Below, in pieces: positions 47,001 through 57,510 of a stretch of 64,000 bases of DNA. Position numbers and translations under genes: made by a program. The DNA comes from Diphasiastrum complanatum (Eukaryota; Streptophyta; Lycopodiopsida; Lycopodiales; Lycopodiaceae): contig CM055101.1 of assembly GCA_029204225.1 (NCBI GenBank), positions 4,839,246 to 4,903,245 on the forward strand, in the 5' to 3' direction. Under the pieces are notes generated by a model that saw only the letters and a program-made list of their open reading frames with translations, was not told the origin of the DNA and made no database searches. The first letter of the stretch is position 1. Each line of letters begins with the position of its first letter.

Positions 47001-47150
47001 AGTGTCTTCCTTATCATTGGTAATGTTGGCTTGCTTGAGTTGATTCTTCTTCTTGAAGCAATTGGTGGCATAATGGCCTTTCTTGCCACAATAAAAGCAC
47101 TTGATCTTCTTCTTCTTGAGCTTGGATGATGAAGCATTCCGAGGAATCAA
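44028..47150 (-). pseudogene. Element A Gag-Pol (zinc knuckle to RNase H), older Ty1-copia
   Basis: A single - strand frame from about 47140 to the element H insertion, with four stops and no frameshift: TAG 45513, TAA 45432, TAA 44967, TAA 44121. Order: zinc knuckle CFYCGKKGHYATNC; protease DSGASSHM; pre-integrase H...H...CEAC; integrase HSDVHFSS, RSDGGGEY, NGVAERKN; RT with CKWVFRIKLNHDG, FQLDVSNAFLNG and YVDDIIL; RNase H with SDSDFAS, SSCEVEY and KCDN. Gag upstream of the knuckle is missing, cut at the junction with fragment B. All stops are one C-to-T step from Gln codons or, at 44967, could have another origin. About 60-70% similar by eye to element H. Confidence 0.9.
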
Positions 47151-48045
47151 GAAGGAGCCAAATGCAAGAGAGGATGGATAGGCTTTCCATCCAAGGTGGA
47201 GATGACCAAGCTCTCTTCACCAAAGGCAAAGTCAAGTCCAAAGGCAAAGGATTAACATTCAATAAGTCTACAAAGCTTGAGGATCAAGAAGGACCCTCAA
47301 AGGCATCTCCATCAACCACCAAAGTCAAGAAGGACAAATCAAAGGTGAAGTGGTACTATTGTAGCAAGATGGGGCATTATGCCTCGGAATGCTTCAAGAG
47401 GAAGCAAGATCAAAGCCAAGCCAACATGAGCAAAGAGGAGGAGGAGGAGAGTTCACATGAGGACTCTCTCATAATGTCCATATTTTCTTCAACAAGCTTC
47501 AAAGGAGAAGATCCTTGGTGGATTGACTCAGGTGCTAGTTCACACATGACTAGTATAAGGGAGTTTTTCTCTTCTCTGTTATCTTATGATGGACCTATAA
47601 AGTCTATCTATACAGCAAATGATGAAGCTTCTAAGATTGAAGGAGTTGGTAGCATTCCCCTTTGCTTAGGATCTTCCAAAAAGATCAACATAGAAGGTGT
47701 TTTGTACATTCCAACAATCACAAAGAATCTACTAAGTGTTGGCCAAATGGTAGACAATGGTTTCAATGTTGACTTTGATTCAAATGAATGTTTCATCAAG
47801 AAGAAGGGTAAGATAGTGGCTAAGGGCACTAGACTTGGCAAACTTTATAAGTTGGATGTATTTGTGGATACTAATGTTGTCATGTTGGCCGAGAAGATCA
47901 AGATATCTACCTTTACTTTATGGCACAAAAGACTTGGACATGTCAACTCGGGTTCCATGGAGGCTATGATCAAGGAGGAGTATGCTTTAGGCCTACCAAG
48001 GTCTATTGGGAAGGAAGACAAGGTTTGTGAAACTTGTGCCTTCTA
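47141..48045 (+). mobile_element. Ty1-copia fragment B (gag end, knuckle, protease, pre-integrase)
   Basis: Open + strand frame starting in the gag C-term (EESRRSQMQERMDRLS). It continues through a degenerate zinc knuckle WYYCSKMGHYASEC, protease DSGASSHMTS, the LYIPTITKNLLSVGQM block and LWHKRLGH. It ends in CETCA, the second half of the pre-integrase zinc domain, where it abruptly meets element C in the opposite orientation. No LTRs. No stop in about 300 codons, so it was functional until rather recently or is short by rearrangement rather than decay. Confidence 0.8.
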
Positions 48046-49793
48046 TTTGAAGAGCAAAACACTACCATTATTCCTATCATTGAAATAGGATAATCTTTGG
48101 TCGTTACATTGGAATGATCATGTACAAAGCATGTGGACACAAAGATTTCCAAAGCAAATGATGTTTCATCTTTTATGACTCTATTCAAACTATTACAAAA
48201 ATAGTTATCCAATGAAATTGCTTTATCAACAACAAATGTAGATTTCAAAGCATCCCATTTTATTGTCTTGTCATACAAAGTAATAAACACCATGGATCTT
48301 AAAGATAAGAAACAAGTCACCTCATGTCTACTACTACTTTCCAAAAAGTATTCAGAGATAGTAGACTCTCCAATTCTCACCACCCTTGCAAGATGCACAC
48401 TTGAATGGACAATTTGCATGTAATTTGATGACTCGGCCATTGTCATTGAGGACTCCCTTGGAACTCTCATGCTTTGAGGCTGATCCTCAAGATCTTCCTC
48501 CTTTTGATGCTCCTCAACAATGCAAGCAAGATCACACTTTGCCAAGATCTCCTCTTGAGTGATCTCCTGCTTTGCCAAGCTCATTCTTTCAAAAGCAACA
48601 CTAGCTTCCAACTTAAACAATCTTCCATGTTTAAATCCCTTTGCAATGCAAATATCATTCTTCAAGATGAAGCAAACACCATGCTTAAAGTGGACATCCA
48701 AACCACTTTCTAAGAGTAGACCAACACTAAGCATATTCTTGGTGATTGATGGTACATAAAGGACATTTTCTAGATCCATGCATTTTGAGGAATCTAGACA
48801 CAAAGAGATGGTGCCAACACCATCTATCCTACACTCTTCATCATTTGCAGTAAAGACAAACTTTTTAGCAGCATTGAAAGAGTGTAAGGTTGAGAAAAAG
48901 TCCTTTTCACAAGACATGTGGGAGCTAGCCCCACTGTCGGTCCACCAATTGTCTCTTGAATTGCCATTGCTTGTTGGTGAGGATGTAGATGCCATCAAGA
49001 ATACATCTACTTCATCCTCCTCCTCCTCCTTTGCAAGGTTTCCTTGTTTGTCCTCCTCCACTTGTGCTCTTAGCCTCTTGTAGCATTCATATGCATAATG
49101 CCCCTTCTTTCCACAAAAAGAAGCATTTTTGCTTTGACTTGTCCTTTGAGCTTGATGCATCATCCTCTTCTTTGGCCACCTTTGGATGCTTCTTCTTTCC
49201 ATTGGTCTTCTTTTTGCCCTTGAATGAGAAATTGGCTTTCTCATCACCATCCTGCAAAGACAATGAACTCATTCTTGCCTTCGTGTGGAGCATCCTACAC
49301 TCTTCAGCCACTAATACACTGTGAAGTTTTTCTATAGTTGGCAAAGTATCTTGGATGGCAAAACTTTGGACCAAATTTGAAAGTCATCTCCTAGACCATT
49401 AAGGACAATTTGTACAAGCTCTCCATCATGAATCTTCTCTCCAATGGAAGCCAACTCCCTATTTAGAGACTTGATTCTGAGGACATAATCTTGTGCACTC
49501 TCCTCACTTCTCCTCATGCTTTTCAAAATTTGATTTCTAAGCATAAGAACTCTAGAAGTGTTGCTAGACTCATAGATTGATTTTAAAGACTCCCAAGCCT
49601 CTTTAGCACTAGTACATGCTGATACTTCTCTCAACAAATCGTTGCTCACATTCATTTTCATCTTCATCTTCAATCAAGAACTCATAAAGGTCTTGGATCA
49701 CCAAGAGTGACTCCATCCTAACCTTCCAAATAGCATAATTGTAGAATTCAATCTCTCACTAGCTTCTAGAAGGTATGCTCCAGCAGATCCCAT
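48003..49793 (-). pseudogene. Element C gag, protease and extra C-terminal ORF region
   Basis: On the - strand a gag start at 49793 (MGSAGAYLLEASERLN) runs into frame changes near 49670 and 49370. It includes the gag core LREVSACTSAKEAWESLKSI, then the knuckle FCGKKGHYAYEC (49140) and protease DSGASSHMS (about 48915). After the pre-integrase-like lead LGLLLESGL..HGRLFKLEA the frame (to 48003) does not go into the zinc domain. It continues about 170 residues (EITQEEILAKCDLACIV ... RVVRIGESTISEYFLE ... IKWDALKSTFVVDKA) that match no copia domain I know. Part resembles ORF2 of element E. The last residues belong to the junction with fragment B. Confidence 0.6.
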
Positions 49794-49815
49794 CTTACTA
49801 GTGACTTCTACAAAC

Positions 49816-50159
49816 AAGAAATAGATTTGATTGACTTGAAACTCACAAAGGTCTCACACTTGCAGTGTTTCACTCAAATTTGATTTCTAATCCAACAAAT
49901 GGACTTATAATCACAGTTCTATCACTCCCTCACAAAGTTGGAATGAAGATAAGATGAAGTGAAAACTACTTTCAAACAAATATTGCCAAGAAATGGATTT
50001 GATTGTCTCTAGAAACTCACTAAGGTCTCTCTCTTGTAGTTTTTCACTCAAATTAGATTTCTAATCCGACAAATGGACTTATAATCTCAGTTCTAGCACT
50101 CCCTCACAAAGTTGGAATGAAGATAAGATCATTTGAAATCTACTTACAATCAAATCTTA
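49816..50159 (-). repeat. 172-bp tandem duplication in element C leader
   Basis: Copies 49816-49987 and 49988-50159 share long blocks such as CAAATGGACTTATAATC and CACTCCCTCACAAAGTTGG, with scattered substitutions. Confidence 0.85.
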
Positions 50160-50597
50160 CCAATTTTGGCTATTTTTGGACAGAAAAATGACTTAATCTC
50201 TTTCTTCCTGCTTGGCGTACTTTCAAGACCTGTTTTTAACCCTAATAGGACTTGAAATCAGCCTAGATTAATTAGATTCCATGAAACAAATTCAAATCTA
50301 ATCAATGGCAAAAGATCTTGGTAGATTATCCTAGGATCTCCACCAAAAATTACACCAACAGCTCACAAATTGAATTTTTTGGATCAAATGAATACCATGC
50401 ATTAAATGCAGGTTCAGAGGTGCCCACACATGTGGATAGTACGGATTTGGACCCCTACCAATTTTGGGATCAAATCTCCTCACCAAAATCAAGATTCTAG
50501 CTTGCCCTCTCAATACTAGTTTTTAGCACCAAAACTTGCTAAAAATGGATTTGCATTAGATCAATGGCTTATGCTCTTGTACTTGGCTCTGATACCA

Positions 50598-51297
50598 TGT
50601 GAAAGTAATGTACTTTAGGACCATAAATGGATCTACAAAAGATCCACAAGAGTGATAGGATGCTTGCTTAACAATCTATCAAAAAACTAGACACAAAAAA
50701 GTTGATCTAGATTGGCAATTTGACAAACAACAAGCATTAACAATCAAAAGCATTGATAAACATTGAAATCCGAGCCCACACATGTGTACTACAGGCTGTA
50801 GTATGGCCTTCAACCTGAGAAACAAGTAGAAATTGATTTGGTTTCATTTGGATCACAAAAACTCAATGTACATAGTGAACTAGCTTGAGATTGCCAATAA
50901 GCTCCAAAATTTTTCTATCTTCTCACTATGGAGAGAGGGAATACATAGCAAATTCGACTTCCTTCTTGAAGTTAGGTGGATTTCCAGCATGTAATAAGGA
51001 AGTTAACTCACTCTCCTTGACCTAAAATGAAACCCTAGTCTATATCCTAGAGTTATGCTTGGTAGGGAGGTAGTTGGTCAAATTTTCACCTTAAACTTAG
51101 GTGTAGGTCCTATAAAGTAGGGATGACCACAAATAGACATGACCAACTCTCTTGACTTGACCTAACCTACATTAGGATGAGTTTACCACGTGGCATCATG
51201 GCCTCACATGTGTGGGACCCACTTGTGTACACAATTTACACTATTCTACATGGTTTTTGATCAAGCTAGATTTGCCAATTTTTGGCAATTCTTCACA
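50598..51297 (-). repeat. Element C 5' LTR
   Basis: Bounded by the primer site on the left and TTCTTCACA on the right. Its right end resembles the TTTTTCACA sequence at 37480-37534, which suggests a related LTR fragment there. Confidence 0.75.
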
Positions 51298-51389
51298 GCT
51301 AAGCTGTTTTTCCTTTGAGATTGCATTTTCCGTGCCAGAATTCTACAAAAAAATAAACAGATCCTTTATTTTTCGTACGAATGTGGTCA

Positions 51390-51871
51390 GTCTTTGTTGT
51401 CCCATTGTAGGTAAGTTAATTGGTCTTCCAAGAACATGATTTGATTACGATATCGAGTCTCATTCTTGGTTTGCAATTCTTCCCATAAAGCTTTCGCGTT
51501 CAAAATTAATGTAAGATCTAGCATTATGTTGTCATTCACTGAAGACGCAATAATTGCTATAGCTTTGTCATTTCTCAAACTCCATTCTTGAAGTTCTTTT
51601 CTAGGAGTTGTTATTGGCTTCTCTTCTATTGGTTCTACCCATTTCCAAAGACCTTCGTCTTTCAGTATGAGTGAAGTCTTTAATTTCTAGATTAAATAGT
51701 TCGAACCATCTGTATCCAAGATCGTAGTAATCTTAGACTGAATATTGTTGATCGACGACATTGTCAAATCTTCTGAATAAACTCCAGATGCGGCTGTTGA
51801 TGGATATATGAAAGATGTTGAGAGAGGTGCAAGGATACCACTGTATCGACTCTGATATGCTCTGATACCAC
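51390..51871 (-). mobile_element. Ty1-copia element D, gag fragment and primer site
   Basis: Primer site complement GCTCTGATACCA at 51859-51870. A gag frame starts at 51761 (MSSINNIQSKITTILD) and reads NDKAIAIIASSVND and LNAKALWEELQTK, typical of the copia gag core. One in-frame TAG replaces an expected Trp (TGG to TAG). Element C and its LTR lie immediately left of it, so C may have inserted into D. Confidence 0.7.
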
Positions 51872-52300
51872 TATAGGAAAAATAGTAATAATTCTTCCTC
51901 AGAGAACACGATGAAAGTTTGAATAAATCAAACTAATATCAATGTCTTCAATCGGACCTTTTTCTGGTTTATGTACTAATAGAATAGTTTTTATCTTGAT
52001 TGAATAAAGCATGCAAAATTAAGAGACAACTTTAGACAATTTTAGACAATCAGAAATTGAGAAACTTTAATAAAAAATGAATTTTTATAATTCTGAATCT
52101 GAATCATCAGTATACATCTCTTGCTGTCTTATTTCGCTATTGTGTCCCTGATTGAGTGGTTGAAATGAGTAGTGCACATGTATTTATTTTGTTACAAGAC
52201 AGGTCTTTTGGCCTTTTAATTCTATAACAGTAGATCTAATCGTTAACATAGTCATTAAGATAGTTGATATTCAAATAAACGTTATGTTTCCAGACTCGAA
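51872..52300. other. Probable element D LTR, extent unknown
   Basis: Sequence begins TATAGGAAAAATAG beside the primer site. No second copy in the window to define its end. Confidence 0.4.
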
Positions 52301-52486
52301 TAATTTCTATTCGCGAATTGTTCGCGACAGTTTGTCTCTTTGTGACAGCTTTGTGTTTCGCGAATTGTTTACAATAGTTGACAGTTTTGAACTTGAAGAA
52401 GAATAAAAAATGTTGCGCAAATTGTTCGCGACAGACGACAGTTTCACGACAGGCGAGGTTTGAATAAGAAACAAAATTTTTTGCGA

Positions 52487-52620
52487 CAAGATACTGTTCG
52501 CAAATCTTTCGATTTTCAACAAGATATTGTTCGCGAATCTTTTGAGTTTCAACAAGATAAATATTTTGCAAATCTTTCGAGTTTGAACAAGAATGTATTT
52601 TGCGAATCTTTCATTTCTCC
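52487..52620. repeat. Four tandem units of 33-35 bp
   Basis: Units start CAAGATA/CAAGAAT and contain TTCGCGAATCTTTCGA-type cores (52487-52519, 52520-52552, 52553-52587, 52588-52620). Part of a wider 52300-52620 stretch rich in TTCGCGAA. Confidence 0.8.
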
Positions 52621-52874
52621 ATCTGTTGTTGGTGTTGCTGGTTAAGCAACTCCATCTGTGTTTTCCATAATTGTTCTCTTGTTTCCTCATTTGGTCGAGC
52701 TTCTTGGACAGCACAATGTGCTCTCCGTTCATGTGGCTCATCAACATCTGATCCCTCATCTTCTTCGCAGATAGCGTCAGACATGGCTTGTTTTAATGAT
52801 GTGTACTCATCATTAAATCGAAGTTCACATCTTATCCATCGTGGGAGTCCAACGAGGAACCAAATGATGAGCAT
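52611..52874 (-). pseudogene. Possible gypsy-type gag fragment
   Basis: - strand frame with WFLVGLPRWIRCELRFNDEY followed by TSLKQAMSDAICEED and a Gln/Glu-rich tail. The pattern F-x2-GLP-x12-TSL-x2-A resembles the C-terminal part of Ty3-gypsy gag. Short, so tentative. Confidence 0.4.
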
Positions 52875-52879
52875 AGATT

Positions 52880-53590
52880 CGGTTCTATAGTTTTACATGT
52901 TCCAAATCACAGTTGCTTTCACCTTATTTTTGAATTTTACTTACATATCAAATCCAGCATGGTTTAGTAGATATTCCCCACATAAATGTTAGAATCACTA
53001 ACCCAAATCAATTCTTGAAAACAAGACATTTTGTTTAATTTGCCAAGAATGGAATGTATGTGTGGTTTGACAAGCATGATCACATTTTCTTTGGGAAAAT
53101 ATACAAACTTACAATATGGTCTAGTACCAATAATCAGGATAGTAATAAAGTTCATTCGAGATAATATGGTAATATGTATGAAGATATGAAAACTAATTTC
53201 GATTCAAAATATTGAACGTTTTTGCCAGAGCACAAAAGTATAGCCATCCTAGAGTTAAGGCTTTAGTTCAAAAAAAAACTCATAGATCACCAAGCTAACA
53301 AGAAAATATTGAATAGCCTTACCCAAGAAATAGCTCATTTTAAGACCCCACCCACCCAAATAATTTGAAGCAATGAAAAATGTCTTGAAGAATCTACTCT
53401 TGCCTCTTTTTCCTACCATATCCTTGCTTTACAAGAAGACAACTACACCCTAGATGATGACTCTCAAGATGACATTTGATGAATATGATTATGTTGCTTC
53501 TACATACCCAACATTAATTAACCAATTAATTTTCCAACAAAAAGAGGACTTTAAGAAATTTTCTACACATTACATTGGACAAGAATACAA
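52880..53590. other. Unassigned
   Basis: AT-rich; no supported feature. Confidence 0.4.
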
Positions 53591-53599
53591 TTAATGGCT

Positions 53600-53960
53600 T
53601 ACAAGAAACAAAACCATATGCATGTGATTTACGCACTCTACTCTTTGTTTTCTTAAATCTATGCACATCTATGTTGTGGCTACAACTATTGGAACCAAGG
53701 ATTCGGGAGAGGGGTAGCTAAATTAATCCCTACAAACTATATATTCTTAATTGATATATTGATCCTTATACACAATATGTTATAGCTAAGATCTAGGAAG
53801 ATTGTCTTACTTTTCATGTTGTTGATATTTATGCTCCCAACTACTCTTAGAAGAAAAAACATTTTTGGAAAATTTTATCATCATGAAGATTCATAAAGCA
53901 ATTTAAAATGGGAGACATTAACTACTACAAATCCAGTTAGGAGGGAAATGTTGTAAGAAC
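53600..53960 (+). mobile_element. LINE endonuclease fragment (different family)
   Basis: With stops and shifts, the + strand reads RGVAKLI, then TFHVVDIYAPNYS (the YAPN endonuclease block, about 53815) and MGDIN (compare GDFN, about 53910). These are L1-type endonuclease blocks in the correct order. Too decayed for more. Confidence 0.45.
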
Positions 53961-54279
53961 TCCCTCGATTGACAACCTATAATTAATAACAGACAAGTGC
54001 TAAGCATATGACAAATTAGGCAACCAACTATGCATGGACCCATTTGTAGAAACTCCCTTGATTCTCAACTTGTGATTAACAAACAATCATGAACTAGGCA
54101 TGAGACAAATCAACCCAACCAACAATGCAAGGATCTCTCAAACATGCAAGCCCCAGTGTTACAAGACTACTATTGATCACTCTATTCTATTGTTAGTCTC
54201 CTAGCTATGGCATCCCATACTAACACAAACCCACGAGTTGTGACACAAGCCTATTCTCTGAAACTTGGATTTTGATCGA

Positions 54280-54560
54280 TCCTCAACCAAGAAGGAGAAC
54301 CATTGATTGCTAGTGGATCTTCAAGATGGATAAATCTCTATGTGGACGGCAAGACTAATTGCCAAGGGATTCTTGCAAATCTTAGGAGTCAACTATATTG
54401 AGACCTTTAGTCCAGTAGTCAATATTACCTCAATAAGGATACTTCTTGTCATCGCAATTGCAAAATAAATTTTATCAAATGGGCTTTCAACCTACCTTCT
54501 TGAATGCCTACATTCAAGAAGAAATATAAATCAAATAACTTCTAAAGGTCGAGTATGCAA
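54280..54560 (+). mobile_element. Ty1-copia RT fragment
   Basis: Decayed + strand reading: AKGFLQILGVNYIETFSPVV followed by TSIRILLVIAIA. It is the copia RT block usually written as A-K-G-[FY]-x-Q-x2-G-x-D-Y-x-E-T-F-[AS]-P-V. Stops and shifts throughout. Confidence 0.65.
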
Positions 54561-55079
54561 GGGCTTGGTTTTCAAGCAATATATCATATATTGACAATGC
54601 TCTCCTACTAAGCAATCATATTTGATCAACTACAGAAGATCAAGACAAATTGTTAGACGTATAGGTTCAACAAAGTCTATGGCCCAATTTTATAATGGAC
54701 TCGGGGCAATTATGACTTCTAAAAACTTCAAGTCCGATTTTTGAATTTTACAAAATAATTGGCATACATAACAATATTTCCATTATGCGTAGTCCTTAGC
54801 TAGTCCACACATTTCACAAGCTTCAATGCACATTTAAACTGATCGCTTAGGTCACGTCGTCATTTGGACATTGGCAACTCTATATTGGAATGATCCCATA
54901 ACAATTATGAATCTAAAAATTCGCTCTTGTTTTCTCTTCTTGAGCTCTTGTGAATACCACTTGTATCTAAATTTCTCACATTGTGCAGCCATCGTTCATC
55001 GACTCATGATGAGCAATAAAACATGCACTTATTTTTTCTTTGAGAGCTCCTCTGAATGACAATTGAATCTAAATTGGTC
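54561..55079. other. Unassigned, possibly gypsy RT 3' part
   Basis: Adjacent to the - strand gypsy remnant; no clear motif. Confidence 0.3.
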
Positions 55080-56260
55080 CTTATTAGTAAAAGATTTAAG
55101 CTTATGGTAATTAATAAACACGGTAGATTACAATTCTTTTTGGATACAATAGCTATTGGACTCAGCCAAGGACTATAGTCAATAGCATATATGAAACCAA
55201 CTTGGACTCATTCCACATACTTTGGATTCATGTGATAGCATTGTCTGTAAACTTGTTTAGCATCGATAGTTATATCAATTCTATGCTCGTAAATTTTCTT
55301 TTCATACTCCTCGTAAATAATTCTAATTCCACACAAAAATGCTTTTGTATGTGAGAAAAAGCTACTTATTTTTTGCTTAAATCTAAAGACTTTGTTCTAC
55401 AGAAATAGATACCGTTTGGCATTCTCAAATGTCCCCAAATTAACTCGAAGTATTTTTGCACGAGTAACTTGTGAAGAATGGAGTCAGCTTGTTCTTCTTT
55501 CAATGTGCATAGTTCCTCAATGATTTTTAAAAAATTCTTGGGCCATTGAGGTACTGGCACACCCTTATTGTGGTCCATAGCTTCTAATGAAGCTTCTTGA
55601 TATTTTAGATCCTAATTTATTCATTGGAAATCACAAAAAAAAGATTCATCATAGTAAATAAGTGTGCCTTTTCCACTTGTACATATCTGAAAAATAAACT
55701 TGTAATTTGTGAATCAGCTTTGATGATAATTCTTCCACTGTTTCAATCCCAAAAAGCCAAACATTGGGCTGCACTCTACCACAATGCGTTTGTAGCATAA
55801 TTTTATGGCCATCATACAAAATAGTGACAAGTCCGATTGACCAATAATGTAAAGAGTTGGCATCACGAAGCCAGGGATGACCCAACATAATAGGATACAC
55901 ATATGGTCCATTGGATAAACGCATCATAACAAAATTCAAAAGGAACTTTAGCTCTTTAATTTGCAGCAAAATTTATCAAAGCTCTCCCACATGAGAATCT
56001 ATGGCATGATTTGTGATTTTGATAATCAAATTACTAGTACATACTTGTAGATTTGTAAATTTCTTGTACATCTCTTCAAGTATGTTGATGTTAACTCTAG
56101 TTCCATTATCGATTTGAACGCCAATGATGTGAATATTTTGGATTAACACTTCCAATGTTGGCACAATATCTTGTTGAATGACAATATGAACAAGTGTAGT
56201 AGAAGCAATCTCTTTTGGCAGAATTCCAAGCAGTTTTGATTTGATGAAATCTACCAAAAT
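55080..56260 (-). mobile_element. Ty3-gypsy remnant: protease and RT start
   Basis: - strand from right: protease-like IIGVQIDNGTRVNINILEEM (about 56130; DNG in place of D-[ST]-G), YPIMLGHPWLRDANSLHYW (about 55900), then IYEHRIDITIDAK...YRQCYHMNPKY and GFIYAID...SPWLSPIAIVSKKN (about 55330-55110), the N-terminal RT blocks of gypsy elements. Frameshifts and stops between. Confidence 0.7.
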
Positions 56261-56835
56261 TGGGCAATCTAAATCAATTGATGTTAGAAGATTCTAATGA
56301 AGATTCTTCTAACGGATGATTTTGACAAAGATTCTTCTAAAAATGTTATCATGCCGCCGAACTACGCCAAGGAACGTTGACGAACAACCAAAAGGAGTTC
56401 CAGAATCCAGATTCACAAAGCCAATATCAGAAGGTCAACGAGATTGTAGATCGGCCGATGAGCAAAAACAAAGCCCAGCATCTCCCCAACATATTTTACG
56501 ACAATGGAAATAAAATCATAGCCGAGTCGACATACAAATTAGATCTATCAGTAATATAATGTCAGACGCCCTTAAATGGTGCACTGTACTCGTAAGCCAA
56601 AAAGAGTCAAGGAGAATGTCAAGCACCCTATTTCCAAACTAAGCCATTCCACCATCAGACCATATGCCAAGATTGACACCCTTGGTAGGCTTAGTTCTTA
56701 GATTTGTAGTCACCCCCTCCCCATTGGATTGAAACCTGTACTACACGACAACTCACCCGGTTGGAGATCCAAACCCTAACCTTGCTCTTTTGATTGTTAC
56801 GAAAAGGGAGGTACCAAAAGAGTCCAACATTTTCT

Positions 56836-56853
56836 TGGCACCGTTGCCGGGGA
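56836..56853 (+). other. Gypsy primer binding site (Asp-tRNA type)
   Basis: TGGCACCGTTGCCGGGGA, one base from TGGCGCCGTTGCCGGGGA, the usual plant gypsy primer site, which as I recall matches the 3' end of Asp tRNA. Confidence 0.85.
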
Positions 56854-56969
56854 GACAGTGCTAAGCTACTATTAGATGGGTTTTTGTTTGCCTTTTGCTT
56901 AAATTTTTCTTGTATTTTCATAGGTTTATTACTTGCCAACAGACTTTTCTCTATTTTTTCTTTACTGTT

Positions 56970-57355
56970 TTTTCTCGCCAGTTCTCCAAAGTGCTAGGCA
57001 GGCTTCAGACACTGTTCAGTGAGCTCGTCAAGTTATAAATTATAACTCGCCATCAGAGACATTACTCGCACTATCACCTGTTACTCGCCAGAGAGATTTT
57101 TGACATATTTTTTGAGCCAAAATTACTCGCCATCATAGCAGTGGCCTGAAAACACAAAGATCTATCATCTGAAAAACTGGCGAGTTATAATCTTATTACT
57201 CGCCATCAGAGCCATTACTCACCATCAGTTCCTCATTACTCGTCATCTTCACAGATTGTTCTGATCATCATTTTTAGCAAGTGGAAAACTCGGCGAGTTA
57301 CAATCCTATTCTTCGCGTCTGCTATTACTCGCCTTGTATAACTCGCCATCATAGA
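56970..57355 (+). repeat. Dispersed ACTCGCC motif array in gypsy leader
   Basis: About ten direct copies or close variants of TTACTCGCCATCA (near 57045, 57064, 57081, 57123, 57197, 57215, 57237, 57325, 57341, plus CTCGCCAG at 56977) and two inverted copies (GGCGAGTTA near 57180 and 57293). Spacing is irregular, so it is not a simple tandem repeat. Confidence 0.8.
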
Positions 57356-57510
57356 GATTCTAGAATTTTTCTTGGATCTTGATCTGAGAATCACCATCGC
57401 ATCAATTAGATCCCTTATCAGATCCAGCATCTGATCACCTATACACCGAAAGAACAAAAACATCGGAAAGATGAAAATATTAAAAATAGTCCTAATTCTC
57501 ATTCCATTGT

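Larger units (their letters stand above)
48046..51297 (-). mobile_element. Ty1-copia element C, 5' half (probably non-autonomous)
   Basis: 5' LTR 50598-51297 (700 bp, TGTGAAAG...TTCTTCACA), primer site GCTCTGATACCA at 50586-50597 (element strand TGGTATCAGAGC), long leader with a 172-bp tandem duplication, gag and protease. Cut at about 48045 by the junction with fragment B; no 3' LTR found in the window. GCTAA after 51297 would be one half of its target duplication. Confidence 0.8.

Noticed and set aside
48003-48088. Fragment B continuing in frame past 48045 as a longer copia integrase
   Set aside because: After CETCA the sequence no longer follows the zinc domain and coincides with the - strand ORF of element C; it is a junction.
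52487-52620. CRISPR-like array
   Set aside because: Only four degenerate, directly abutting units with no spacers, in a plant genome.
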